A stretch of 64,000 bases of DNA from Lacibacter sediminis (GTDB taxonomy: Bacteria; Bacteroidota; Bacteroidia; Chitinophagales; Chitinophagaceae): positions 1,178,001 to 1,242,000 of the forward strand of contig NZ_CP060007.1 of assembly GCF_014168535.1 (NCBI RefSeq). Reading direction: 5' to 3'. Below the pieces are notes generated by a model. It was not told the DNA's origin and made no database searches. It saw only the letters and a list, made by a program, of their open reading frames with translations. The position numbers and the translations under genes were made by a program. Position 1 is the stretch's first letter. Each line of letters opens with the position of its first letter. Shown here one piece after another: positions 37,083-46,960 of this stretch.

Positions 37083-37156
37083 CGGGAGGTAGTTCAGCCC
37101 GGTAGAATACCTGGTTTGGGACCAGGGGGTCGCAGGTTCGAATCCTGTCCTCCCGA
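37083..37156 (+). tRNA. tRNA-Pro (anticodon TGG)
   Basis: A 74-base cloverleaf. The acceptor stem pairs 37083-37089 with 37149-37155, discriminator A at 37156. The anticodon stem CCTGG/CCAGG encloses TTTGGGA, with anticodon TGG at 37117-37119. The T arm has GGTTCGAATCC. CCA is not encoded. The gene is alone and followed by a terminator. Confidence 0.97.
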
Positions 37157-37162
37157 CTACTT

Positions 37163-37195
37163 AAAAAGGCAATCAAAAAATTGATTGCCTTTTTT
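37163..37195 (+). terminator. tRNA-Pro terminator
   Basis: A-run, stem GGCAATCAA against TTGATTGCC (from 37168), then a T-run. Confidence 0.85.
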
Positions 37196-37261
37196 ATTCA
37201 TTCGATTCGTGGATCTTTTGTGGGAGAAGCCTGTATGAGTTAATAATAATTGATCAATAGC

Positions 37262-38053
37262 TCATTTTGATTTATCATCATCTTCAGATCTGTTCGTTTG
37301 TTTATTTTTCTGGTATTCAGTTGGTGTCATCCCGAACTGCTTCAGAAAGATCCTTCCAAAGTTTGTTTGCGATCCAAAGCCTACCATATCAGATACCTCA
37401 TAGATCTTATACTCACCACTGGAAAGTAACTCGGCGGCTTTTTTTAACCGGGTAATATTAATCAGTTCGTTTGGTGTAAGATCAGTCACAGATTTGATCT
37501 TGCGGAACAAGCTGGTGCGGCCCATATTCATGAGCTTCGCAAGTTTGTCAACATCCAGTGCATGATCTTCAATGTTTGCTTGAATAAGATGATTGAGTTT
37601 TTCGAAGAAAAGTTCATCTGATTTATTATGTGCAACAGATTTAAGATGTGCAAACGGAGTATTTACAAAATAGTCTTTTAACTTCTTCCGGTTGTTGAGT
37701 AAGCTTGCAACATGCGCCTGCAGATATTCCGTTTCAAACGGCTTTTCAATATAAGCATCAGCTCCAAGGCTCAGTCCTTCTATTTTTGCCTGAAGTGTAT
37801 TTTTTGCAGTAAGTAAAATAACAGGGATGTGGCTGTATTCAAAATTTGATTTGATCTCTCTGCATAATTCAAATCCATCCATCACAGGCATCATTACATC
37901 ACTGATCACTAGTTGAACTGCTTCCGTTGAAAGAAGTTTTAACGCCTGTAAACCATCAGTTGTTTTCAGCACTTCATAATGTTCATGTAGTTCTTCAGCA
38001 ATTACTTCCAGTAGCTCTTTGTTATCTTCCACTAAAAGAATTCTTGGTTTCAT
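37262..38053 (-). CDS. Response regulator with AraC-type DNA-binding domain
   Basis: A 263-residue transcription factor. The receiver domain covers residues 1-120, with acidic pocket ILLVEDN, phosphoacceptor Asp52 (ISDVMMPVMDG), and Lys104 (EKPF). A linker leads to an AraC helix-turn-helix pair (about residues 155-255: LAKLMNMGRTSLFRKIK, VSDMVGFGSQTNFGRIFLKQFGMTPTEY). It follows the sensor kinase gene by 33 bases. Together they amount to a hybrid two-component system (HTCS) split into two proteins, and they should control the divergent SusCD operon. Confidence 0.95.
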   Translation of the reverse strand: MKPRILLVEDNKELLEVIAEELHEHYEVLKTTDGLQALKLLSTEAVQLVISDVMMPVMDGFELCREIKSNFEYSHIPVILLTAKNTLQAKIEGLSLGADAYIEKPFETEYLQAHVASLLNNRKKLKDYFVNTPFAHLKSVAHNKSDELFFEKLNHLIQANIEDHALDVDKLAKLMNMGRTSLFRKIKSVTDLTPNELINITRLKKAAELLSSGEYKIYEVSDMVGFGSQTNFGRIFLKQFGMTPTEYQKNKQTNRSEDDDKSK

Positions 38054-38086
38054 TGTTATTGATTTGGTGATTGATTTATAAACTAT

Positions 38087-41000
38087 TTACGCTGAAGTTT
38101 GTGAAGTGGTTATTTCATTATTGAGCGGTAAAGTGAGTGAAAAACAATTCATATTATCTGTTTGTGAATCCAGGATAAGTGAACCTCCATGCAGCTGTGT
38201 GAGCGACAGAGCCAAAGCTAAACCTATTCCTGAGCCTGTCTGCGCTTCTGTTTCACTGATGCGGTAAAAAGGTTCAAATATTTTTTCCTTTAGTTCAACA
38301 GGAATTAAATAACCATCGTTTTTAACACGGATAGTGAATGATTGTTCATCCTTATAGAAAGGGAGTAATTCGATCATCACTTTTTTGTCTGCAAATTTGA
38401 TAGCATTACTAATAAGATTGTTGATGATCTTATTAAAAGCATCCACATCAATATTCGCAAACAATGCTTCTGCGGGTATGTCAGTTGAAAATGAAAGACC
38501 ATACTCTTCTGCCAGATCAGAAAAGTCGTTACAGGCATCTTCAACCAGCTGTGTAACATTTGTGTGTACAAATGAGAGATGGAATTTATCTATTTCTGTT
38601 TGTCTGAAATCCAATAATTGATTAGTGAGTTCGATCAACCGGTTGGTATTTCGATTCATTATTTTCAGGCTACGTTCCAACTCAGGTAGAGCTTCAGCTT
38701 TTCTTGTAATTCTTGAAAGCGGTACTTTAATAAGTGTAAGCGGTGTTTTAATTTCATGTGCCACGTTGGTGAAGAAATCGATTTTAGCATCCAGCAATTC
38801 TTTATTCTTCACCAATCTCATCTCCAGCATTTCTCTTTCCTTCGCCACTTCCAGCTTTTCAAATTTCTGTTTATTCTTTTCTTCCATCCGTTGATGATAA
38901 TAACGAATGATGAAATAAATCAATAGCAGGAGAAGAAGGGAATAAATAAGGTAGGCATATGTGCTCAGCCACCAAGGTGGTAAAATGCGGATGATCAGTT
39001 TTTTTTCGTTTGGGCTTGCAATGCCGTAACTGTTCATTGCCCGTAATCTGAAATGATAAGTTCCGGCAGGCAGTTCTGCAAAATCAACTCTACGGTTTTT
39101 TTTCAGGTTCACCCAGTTGTTCGAGAGTTCTTCCATTTGGTAAGCATACTGAATAGTTTCAGTTGCCGTATACCCAAGCGCTGCAAAATCAATACTGAAT
39201 GTTGATTGATCATGTGTAAGTACGATCGTATCTGTATATGTGATAGATGCTTTCAATGGAGAACCTTTCTTGCCAATACCAGTTTCTTGATTTGCAATTT
39301 CAAAATGAGTGATGTAAACAGGAGGGGCGAAGGCTGATTGCCTGAATTCTTTTGGGTGAAAACTGATAAGCCCCTTTGTGCTGCCAAAGTACATACGCCC
39401 ATCCGCATCTTTAAATGCAGAGCTGTAGTTAAACTGATCAGTGATCAATCCATTCGCTGTGGTGAAAACATCTACTTTCCCTGTTGTTGGAATAAAACGT
39501 ACTAGTCCTTTGGTGGTGCTGATCCAAAATTCACCACTGCTTGATTCCAAAATGGAAAACATGAAATTGCTGGGAAATCCATTTGCTGTTCCATAGCGTG
39601 TGAAGTTCTTGGTTTGCTCATTCCATTTGCATAATCCTTCTTCTGTTGTAAACCACAGGTTATTGCGGCTGTCTTTGAAAACAGAATTTACACGGTCGCT
39701 GCTTAAACTGGTTAAATCGTTTTCATTGTGCAAAATAGTTCCGCCTTTACCGGTCGCAGGATTGTAAAAGTGAATACCTCGTCCGAATGTTGTTGCCCAG
39801 ATAGTTCCTTTATCATCTTTTACTATCCCGGTGTACCAATCCCATTCAGGAAAACCTTCCAGCCGGGCCAATCGATCGTTTTTTCGATCGTATCTGTAAA
39901 TACCAAGTGTTGTTCCTATTAAAATATTGTCGTGATCGATGGCATTAATACAATAAATAAAGTTGCTTGACAAAACGCTGCCGGCACCAACCTGGAAATG
40001 TTTGAAAACCTTTCCCGTTCGGATATCCATTACATCTAACCCATGTTCAAACGTACCGATCCAAACTTCGTTTCGGGATACTTCCAGTCCATGTAAATTA
40101 AAAAAGGAAAGACTTCCAGGCTTCCCTGTTGCTTCATAAGGTGTAAACATTCCTGTGACCGGATTGTATTTGTTAAGCCCTGCATCTTCAGTACCTATCC
40201 AGAAACTGCCATCACTATCTTTTTTTATTTCTCTTACAACATTGCCACTGAGTGAATTTTCATTCTTTGCAGGAATGAATTTTGTAAAAGGCGTAACCTG
40301 TTTCGGAAAATAATTGATACCGCCAAAATAAGTGCCCACCCAAACACCTCCTTCATTATCTGCGCACATTGTTTCAACTGCATTATCAGAAAGTGAGAAG
40401 GGGTTGCTGTAGTTTTTTTCTAACTGTATGCCTTTACCCGTTTGCAGATTGTAAACAAAAATGCCTGATGCAGTACCCAGCCAGAATTCATTCGGTGAAA
40501 CCTGGAGAATCCGTTTTACATAAAAATTTGTTTCCCGTTTTAAAGTAAGTGGCAGGTCAACGTACGTTTCTTTTACCGGATCAATTAATTTAACATCTGC
40601 ATTGTTCGTGCCTGCTAATAGTTGTCCGGTATTGGTTTGCACAATGGTTTCAATGTATTTGTATTTTGTATCGTCGGTATTTTTAAACAGAGGAATGCTG
40701 GTGAATGTACGGTTGGCGGCCTGATATTTTTTCAGTTCTCCGTTTGCAGTGCCTACCCATACATTTCCGTCAGATGTTGGGCAAACAGCACTTGCAATAA
40801 AGAAAGTTGGATGATCAAAATAATCAAGTGTGTTATTTTTCAATGAATATTTGCAAACAGCAAAACCTGATATGAACCATAAGTTACCCTTCGTATCACC
40901 GGTAAGTTTAAATATGCTGTGTTCTTTCGTTGAAGGTAAAAGCCTGAACTCTTCTGTTTTATCAATGTATTCATACAAACCTTTGTCGGTACCTACATAC

Positions 41001-41290
41001 ATCGTTCCCTGTTTATCCTCGTATAGTGATTGAATAAAGTTGTTACCAATGCTGTTACTGTCAGAAAAATCTTTTCTGAATGTTTTAAACGAATAACCAT
41101 CGAAACGGTTTAAACCATCTTTTGTTCCAAACCACATAAAGCCTCTCTTATCCTGCATTGCACAGATCACACTGTTGTGCGAAAGTCCGTTCTCAACCTG
41201 GTAACGTCTGAAATAATACGACTGTCCAAATAGCGAACAATGAAGCATTAACAGCATGCTCAAAACACATATGGCTCTTGAAAAACGCAA
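38087..41290 (-). CDS. Propeller-domain sensor histidine kinase (HTCS-like, without receiver and HTH)
   Basis: A 1067-residue sensor. Signal peptide or first helix at residues 1-22, then about 14 Reg_prop repeats in a double beta-propeller (for example MWFGTKDGLNRFDGYSF), a Y_Y_Y domain (about residues 690-780), one membrane helix (STYAYLIYSLLLLLLIYFII) and a kinase core with H-box FFTNVAHEIKTPLTLIKVPL, N-box IINNLISNAIKFA, and GSGIGLALALSL. It ends after the ATPase domain. In most PUL HTCS proteins receiver and AraC domains follow in the same chain; here they are the next gene. It probably senses an oligosaccharide in the periplasm. Confidence 0.95.
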   Translation of the reverse strand: MRFSRAICVLSMLLMLHCSLFGQSYYFRRYQVENGLSHNSVICAMQDKRGFMWFGTKDGLNRFDGYSFKTFRKDFSDSNSIGNNFIQSLYEDKQGTMYVGTDKGLYEYIDKTEEFRLLPSTKEHSIFKLTGDTKGNLWFISGFAVCKYSLKNNTLDYFDHPTFFIASAVCPTSDGNVWVGTANGELKKYQAANRTFTSIPLFKNTDDTKYKYIETIVQTNTGQLLAGTNNADVKLIDPVKETYVDLPLTLKRETNFYVKRILQVSPNEFWLGTASGIFVYNLQTGKGIQLEKNYSNPFSLSDNAVETMCADNEGGVWVGTYFGGINYFPKQVTPFTKFIPAKNENSLSGNVVREIKKDSDGSFWIGTEDAGLNKYNPVTGMFTPYEATGKPGSLSFFNLHGLEVSRNEVWIGTFEHGLDVMDIRTGKVFKHFQVGAGSVLSSNFIYCINAIDHDNILIGTTLGIYRYDRKNDRLARLEGFPEWDWYTGIVKDDKGTIWATTFGRGIHFYNPATGKGGTILHNENDLTSLSSDRVNSVFKDSRNNLWFTTEEGLCKWNEQTKNFTRYGTANGFPSNFMFSILESSSGEFWISTTKGLVRFIPTTGKVDVFTTANGLITDQFNYSSAFKDADGRMYFGSTKGLISFHPKEFRQSAFAPPVYITHFEIANQETGIGKKGSPLKASITYTDTIVLTHDQSTFSIDFAALGYTATETIQYAYQMEELSNNWVNLKKNRRVDFAELPAGTYHFRLRAMNSYGIASPNEKKLIIRILPPWWLSTYAYLIYSLLLLLLIYFIIRYYHQRMEEKNKQKFEKLEVAKEREMLEMRLVKNKELLDAKIDFFTNVAHEIKTPLTLIKVPLSRITRKAEALPELERSLKIMNRNTNRLIELTNQLLDFRQTEIDKFHLSFVHTNVTQLVEDACNDFSDLAEEYGLSFSTDIPAEALFANIDVDAFNKIINNLISNAIKFADKKVMIELLPFYKDEQSFTIRVKNDGYLIPVELKEKIFEPFYRISETEAQTGSGIGLALALSLTQLHGGSLILDSQTDNMNCFSLTLPLNNEITTSQTSA

Positions 41291-41737
41291 TTGTTTGGTT
41301 TGTTGAATGTTAGAAAAATATCAATCGAACACCTGGGTGCTTTTGTAAAAATTGGTACTTTTTGTTGAAATATCGGAATTTTTAGTCGAACTGAATAAAT
41401 TAATATTTGTCAAATTTACACTTATTAATTCTTAACGACTAAAACGACTTGCTATGACCTCTACTAATCTCTCTTTTATTTCAACCTGATGTTCTGAACT
41501 GTCTGTATTATTTTCTTACTGAAAAGTTTGCAAGGATGACATTTTCTGAAACAGCTTCTTTTCATTGAAATATTACTTCGTTCACAACTTCCCGCAACAA
41601 TCTGTATGCTGCACAAAAAAAATGTGAAGCAAATGGGTTAATGCCTACCTGTGTTTAATCATAAAGCGTATAAACTGCTTATTAACCAAAACGTACACGA
41701 TTCATTTATTTTTTAATTAAACAAGTATTGATTGCTT
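41291..41737. promoter_or_regulatory. Divergent PUL regulatory region (sensor kinase / susC)
   Basis: A gene-free stretch of 447 bases, AT-rich. On the minus strand TAAATTTG (plus 41411-41418) is a perfect -7 box for the kinase gene. A 9-bp inverted repeat, TTTTAGTCG at 41380-41388 and CGACTAAAA at 41436-41444, brackets it. Two copies of TCGAAC occur at 41325 and 41386. No consensus promoter for susC was found; the leader of the SusCD transcript is likely long. Confidence 0.45.
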
Positions 41738-44700
41738 ATGAAAGAATTAGTAACCATTAAAGCCGGCAAAAGAGCCATCGCTTTATTAGGATTGTTGCTC
41801 TGCCTTTCTGTTACGCTCTTTGCGCAGGATAATGACATTACTGTAAAAGGTAATATAAAGTCAGATTCTGCGGTGCTGCAAGGTGTAACTGTTCAGTTAA
41901 AGACTGATACCAAGAGAGCTACACAAACAGATGAGAAAGGAAATTTCTCTATTCGTGTTCCTGCAAAAGGAACCCTTGTTATTTCAAGTGTTGGTTTTGA
42001 AACGCAGGAGATAGCAGTGAATGGCCGCAGTATAATTGATGTGGTGCTCAAAAATGCAAGCGGAAGTCTCGGTGATGTTGTCGTAATTGGGTTTGGTGGT
42101 ACCAGGAAGAAAGAAAGTATGGTAAGCTCTATCACCACGGTTGATGTAAAAACATTAAAAGGGCCAACTGGTAACCTTACTAATGCCATTGCCGGCCGAA
42201 TACCGGGTGTGATCTCTTTTCAACGAAGTGGTGAACCTGGTCTTGGTACTGATAACTCTGCATTTTATATCAGGGGGCTGTCAACATTTGGTACAGGTAA
42301 ACAGGATCCGCTTATTTTAATTGATGGTGTTGAGTCGTCACCAACAGATCTTGCACGTTTGCAGCCCGATGATATCTCTGATTTCTCTGTATTAAAAGAT
42401 GCGGCCGCAGCTTCAGTATACGGAGCACGTGGTGCAAACGGGGTAGTATTGGTGAACACACGCACAGGTAAAGAAGGTGTTGCAAGGTTTTCGTTTCGTG
42501 CTGAGAATCGTGTGTCGTCCAACACAAAGAATTTCAACATGGCTGATAATATTACATACATGCAGTTGGCAAACGAAGCAGCGCTTACACGTTCGCCACT
42601 TGCTGTTCAACCATATTCACAAAACAAAATTGAACATACAAAAGCCGGAGACGATCCTTATCTCTATCCCAACAATAACTGGATCGATCAGCTGATCAAA
42701 AAATATACGGTTAACCAGAGTTACAACCTCAACGTCAGCGGTGGAACCAACAGAACACGTTACTATGTTGCCGGTACTTATAATCAGGATAACGGCTTGT
42801 TGAAACTTGATCCTATTAATAATTTCAACAGTAACATTAAACTGAAGAATTATTCGATTCGTTCAAACGTTAACCTCAATCTTTCCGCAAATACAGAGTT
42901 GATCATTCGCATGTATGGCCAGTTTGATGATTATAACGGGCCAATTGGTGGAGGTTCTGCTACATTCAACAATGCGCTCTGGTCAAACCAGGTCATGTTT
43001 CCTGCTGTTTATCCGCAGTCGAAACTGCCTTACATCACGCACCCATTATTTGGCTCTGCAAGAACAGTTGATGCAAACGGATTGACTTCTACTTTATATG
43101 TAAATCCATATGCACAAATGGTGCGTGGCTATTCAGTTTATAAAACATCGAACCTTCAGCCGCAGGTTGAGTTGAAACAGGATCTTGGTTTTGTAACACC
43201 GGGATTGAGTTTTCGTACCATGGGTTATTTGAGAAGATATTCTTTTTATTCTGTTGACAGAAGTTATAATCCTTTCTATTATTCGGCGATTGTTGATCCA
43301 ACAACACAAGACTATAATCTTACTGTGTTAAATGATGGTAGTGCAACTTCTATCGGAACTGTTGGTACAGAATACTTAGGCTATGCAGAAGGTAATAAAG
43401 TAGTCGACTCACGTTTTTGGTTGGAAGGATCTGTTACCTATAACCGTACATTCAAAAAACATACTGTTGGCGGTAATGTGATTGCAGTGATCTCGAATTA
43501 TGAAACCGGTAATGCAGGAAGTGTTACTGCATCGTTGCCGCAACGTAACCAAACACTTTCAGGACGTTTTACTTATGGTTTTGATAACCGTTACCTTGCT
43601 GAGTTCAACTTTGGTTATAACGGTTCTGAACGTTTTGCAAAAAATAATCGTTTTGGTTTCTTCCCGTCAGCAGGTGTTGCTTACCGCATTTCAAACGAGA
43701 AGTTTTTTAACCCGCTGAAAAAGGTTATTACTGATCTTAAATTCCGTGCTACGTATGGGTTGGTGGGTAATGATCAGATCGGTAATATCAATGATCGTTT
43801 CTTCTACTTGTCAAATGTAAATCTGAATGATGGTGGCTTTGGTGCATCATTTGGTCGTAATGATGGTGCAGGAACTTATGGCCGTCCCGGTGTTTCTATT
43901 TCAAGATATGCAAACGAAGGTATCACATGGGAGCAATCACGTTCCATGAACCTTGGTATGGACATGAAGTTGTTTTATGATCTCACACTTACTGTTGATG
44001 TATACAAGCAATGGCGTTCACAGATATTACAAGCGAAGTCTACTGTTGAATCTGCTGCAGGGTTCTCTGCTATTCCTTCTTCTAACTATGGTAAAGCAGA
44101 AACACAGGGTATTGACGTTGCATTGAACTATCAACGTTCGTTGAATAAAAATATGTGGATCAATGTAAGGGGTACGTTCACTTATGCAACAAGCAAAGTA
44201 AAAGTAACTGATGAAATTGTTTTCCCTGCTAACATTGCTTACCTCTCAAGAGCAAACCATTCCATCAGTCAAACATGGGGATTAATTGCTGAGCGTTTAT
44301 TCATCGATCAGAAAGAGGTAGCCAACTCACCTGTACAATATGGTGATATTGGTTTGCTGGCAGGTGATATCAAATACAAAGATGTAAATGGTGACGGAGT
44401 GATCAATAATGATGACATGGTCCCTATCGGTTTCCCGCAACAACCTGAGATCATTTATGGCTTTGGTGCATCGTTTGGTTATAAGCGCTTCGATTTTAGT
44501 TTTTATTTCCAGGGTGCGGCACGCAGTTCATTCTTCATTAACCCATGGAACATTCAACCTTTCTATTTGAATGGTGGTTATCAAAATAACCTGTTGAAAG
44601 TAATTGCCGATAATCATTGGTCAGAAGATAATCAGAATCCATACGCATTCTGGCCACGCCTCAGCACATGGAGAGTGAATTCAAATAATCAAACCTCTAC

Positions 44701-44926
44701 ATGGTGGCTACGTAATGGTGCTTTCTTACGCCTGAAAAGCGTAGATATGGGTTATACATTACCTGATTTCAAAGCTTTGAAATTAAAAGGCACACGTGTT
44801 TATTTCTCTGCAACCAATCTCTTTATCCTCAGCGGCTTTAAGCTGTGGGATGTGGAAATGGGCGGCAATGGATTAAACTATCCCATTCAATCTGTTTACA
44901 GCATGGGTGTGCAGCTGAACTTTTAA
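41738..44926 (+). CDS. SusC/RagA family TonB-dependent receptor
   Basis: An outer-membrane glycan importer of about 1062 residues. After a signal peptide (ends LFAQ) comes a carboxypeptidase-regulatory-like domain (DITVKGNIKSDSAVLQGVTVQL), then the plug with the SusC signature ASVYGARGANGVVLVNTRTGKEG, and a beta-barrel rich in aromatic strands ending SMGVQLNF with a terminal Phe. ATG at 41738 is preferred over TTG at 41732. It should form the barrel under the SusD lid, with TonB energising uptake. No STN domain, so no trans-envelope anti-sigma signalling is expected; control is by the two-component pair. Confidence 0.96.
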   Translation: MKELVTIKAGKRAIALLGLLLCLSVTLFAQDNDITVKGNIKSDSAVLQGVTVQLKTDTKRATQTDEKGNFSIRVPAKGTLVISSVGFETQEIAVNGRSIIDVVLKNASGSLGDVVVIGFGGTRKKESMVSSITTVDVKTLKGPTGNLTNAIAGRIPGVISFQRSGEPGLGTDNSAFYIRGLSTFGTGKQDPLILIDGVESSPTDLARLQPDDISDFSVLKDAAAASVYGARGANGVVLVNTRTGKEGVARFSFRAENRVSSNTKNFNMADNITYMQLANEAALTRSPLAVQPYSQNKIEHTKAGDDPYLYPNNNWIDQLIKKYTVNQSYNLNVSGGTNRTRYYVAGTYNQDNGLLKLDPINNFNSNIKLKNYSIRSNVNLNLSANTELIIRMYGQFDDYNGPIGGGSATFNNALWSNQVMFPAVYPQSKLPYITHPLFGSARTVDANGLTSTLYVNPYAQMVRGYSVYKTSNLQPQVELKQDLGFVTPGLSFRTMGYLRRYSFYSVDRSYNPFYYSAIVDPTTQDYNLTVLNDGSATSIGTVGTEYLGYAEGNKVVDSRFWLEGSVTYNRTFKKHTVGGNVIAVISNYETGNAGSVTASLPQRNQTLSGRFTYGFDNRYLAEFNFGYNGSERFAKNNRFGFFPSAGVAYRISNEKFFNPLKKVITDLKFRATYGLVGNDQIGNINDRFFYLSNVNLNDGGFGASFGRNDGAGTYGRPGVSISRYANEGITWEQSRSMNLGMDMKLFYDLTLTVDVYKQWRSQILQAKSTVESAAGFSAIPSSNYGKAETQGIDVALNYQRSLNKNMWINVRGTFTYATSKVKVTDEIVFPANIAYLSRANHSISQTWGLIAERLFIDQKEVANSPVQYGDIGLLAGDIKYKDVNGDGVINNDDMVPIGFPQQPEIIYGFGASFGYKRFDFSFYFQGAARSSFFINPWNIQPFYLNGGYQNNLLKVIADNHWSEDNQNPYAFWPRLSTWRVNSNNQTSTWWLRNGAFLRLKSVDMGYTLPDFKALKLKGTRVYFSATNLFILSGFKLWDVEMGGNGLNYPIQSVYSMGVQLNF

Positions 44927-44952
44927 TTTAAAACATTCAACAGTTTTTAAAC

Positions 44953-46929
44953 ATGAATACAAGAATCAAATATAAAGTTGCAAACAAAAGCCTGCTTTTT
45001 GCAGCAGTGCTCTTTGTGTTTACAACTACGCTAAATTCCTGCCGCAAGTATCTTGATGTGGTACCGGATAATATTTCTACTATCGACAATGCATTTAAAC
45101 TGCGTGTTGAAGCAGAGAAATTTTTGTTCACCTGTTATTCTTACCTGCCAAAGAATGGTGATGGCTGGTACAATGCGGCAATGGCATCAGCTGATGAGAT
45201 TTGGTTACCGCAAGATGATCAAACACATTGGCATGCTGCTTTCCGTATTGCACAGGGTCAACAAAATGTTGCTGATCCCTATTTTAATGAATGGGCAGGC
45301 TGGAGAAAAGGAGGTACCGGCAATACACGTTTTGATCATCAGAAAATATGGAACGGTATCCGCAACTGCAATATCTTTTTAGAGAACATGGCAGATATGA
45401 CGAAAGTGCCTGATATCAATCCTGCAGAACGTTCACGCTGGATCGGTGAAGTATTGTTTTTGAAAGCCTATTATCACTATTACATGTTACGCATGTATGG
45501 TCCTATTCCGCTCATCAAAGAAAATGTTGCTGTGGAAGCAGATCCTGCAAGCTCTTATGTAAAACGTGCGCCGGTTGATGAATGTGTAGAGACAATTGCA
45601 TCATGGCTCGACAGTTCAATTACATTATTACCGGAGCGTATTCAAAATGAAAATACGGAGTTGGGAAGAATTACACAGCCTATTGCATTAGCCGTAAAAG
45701 CGAAATTATTGGTAATGGCTGCAAGCCCGCTGTTTAATGGCAATCCTGATTTTGCAAACTTTAAAGACAAAGATGGTGTGGCGTTGTTCAACCCAACTGT
45801 TGATCCGGACAAATGGGAAGCAGCAAGAGATGCAGCGAAAGAAGCAATTGATGCAGCAGAAGCAAATGGGTTTACGCTTTACTATTACAAGAATGATATT
45901 CATAATCTGAATACAGCAACAAAAACACAATTAAATATTCGCAATGCTGTAACTGAAAGATGGGGTTCTGAAACAGTATGGGGTAATGCTCAAATGTATT
46001 TTCCGAATGAAGCATTGTGCATGCCGCCAATGACAAGAGGAAGCAATACAAACCGCTTTCAACTGCAAGGTGTGTGGGCACCGCCAATCAAAATTGCGAA
46101 GATGTTTTACACTTCTAATGGTGTACCTATAGAAGAAGATAAAACATTCAACTTTACAAACTATGATCAGTTGCGCACAGCTACAGCTGCAGAGAAATAT
46201 TATATAGAGCCAGGGTTTGTAACTGCACGCCTGAACTTCGACAGAGAACCACGCTTCTATGCCAACTTAGGTTTTGATGGTGGAATCTGGTATATGAAAG
46301 ACGGAAATGCAACAGGTAGTGATAATGGAACTTACTATGTAAAAGCAAAGAATGTAGAAAGTGCAGGCTTTGGTCATTTTACCAACTGGAGTGAAACAGG
46401 TTATTTCGTTAAGAAACTCGTTAGCTGGCAATCTACAACTGCAGGTACTGCAGCGCCGGTATGGCGTTCATATCCCTGGCCTGAAGTTCGACTTGCTGAT
46501 TTATATCTTCTTTATGCTGAAGCAGAAAATGAAGTAAACCCTGCATCGGCCACAGCAATTTTATATGTTGATAAAATAAGGGAACGTGCCGGATTAAAAG
46601 GTGTTGTTGAATCATGGACAAACTTCTCCAGTACACCTGGTAAATATGCTACACAAGCAGGCTTGCGTTCAATCATTCATCGTGAACGTACACTTGAATT
46701 GATGTTTGAAGGGCAACGTTTCTGGGATCTGCGTCGTTGGAAAGAAGCGCCGGATGAGTTGAACAAAGACATTACCGGCTGGAGCGTACAGGGTAAAACA
46801 GACGGTACTTACTACAAAGAGAAATTTATTTTCAGTCAACGTTTTGTTGCACCACGTGATTATTTCTGGCCCATCGGCAATTATGATACACGTCGCAATC
46901 CTTACCTGGTAGAAAATCCGGGTTGGTAA
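44953..46929 (+). CDS. SusD/RagB family nutrient-binding outer-membrane lipoprotein
   Basis: A 658-residue lipoprotein (lipobox LNSC, residue 30 region) that captures glycans over the SusC pore. SusD hallmarks are the TPR-like helices (FLKAYYHYYMLRMYGPIPLI), RWIGEVLF, YPWPEVRLADLYLLYAEAEN, IRERAGLKG, and IIHRERTLELMFEGQRFWDLRRW near the C-terminus. Starts 26 bases after susC. Confidence 0.96.
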   Translation: MNTRIKYKVANKSLLFAAVLFVFTTTLNSCRKYLDVVPDNISTIDNAFKLRVEAEKFLFTCYSYLPKNGDGWYNAAMASADEIWLPQDDQTHWHAAFRIAQGQQNVADPYFNEWAGWRKGGTGNTRFDHQKIWNGIRNCNIFLENMADMTKVPDINPAERSRWIGEVLFLKAYYHYYMLRMYGPIPLIKENVAVEADPASSYVKRAPVDECVETIASWLDSSITLLPERIQNENTELGRITQPIALAVKAKLLVMAASPLFNGNPDFANFKDKDGVALFNPTVDPDKWEAARDAAKEAIDAAEANGFTLYYYKNDIHNLNTATKTQLNIRNAVTERWGSETVWGNAQMYFPNEALCMPPMTRGSNTNRFQLQGVWAPPIKIAKMFYTSNGVPIEEDKTFNFTNYDQLRTATAAEKYYIEPGFVTARLNFDREPRFYANLGFDGGIWYMKDGNATGSDNGTYYVKAKNVESAGFGHFTNWSETGYFVKKLVSWQSTTAGTAAPVWRSYPWPEVRLADLYLLYAEAENEVNPASATAILYVDKIRERAGLKGVVESWTNFSSTPGKYATQAGLRSIIHRERTLELMFEGQRFWDLRRWKEAPDELNKDITGWSVQGKTDGTYYKEKFIFSQRFVAPRDYFWPIGNYDTRRNPYLVENPGW

Positions 46930-46960
46930 TCTGATTCTAAAAATTCTCAAAAATTTTACA

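Noticed and set aside
41325..41391. TCGAAC direct repeat as AraC operator
   Set aside because: Two six-base copies 61 bases apart are expected by chance in a region of this size.
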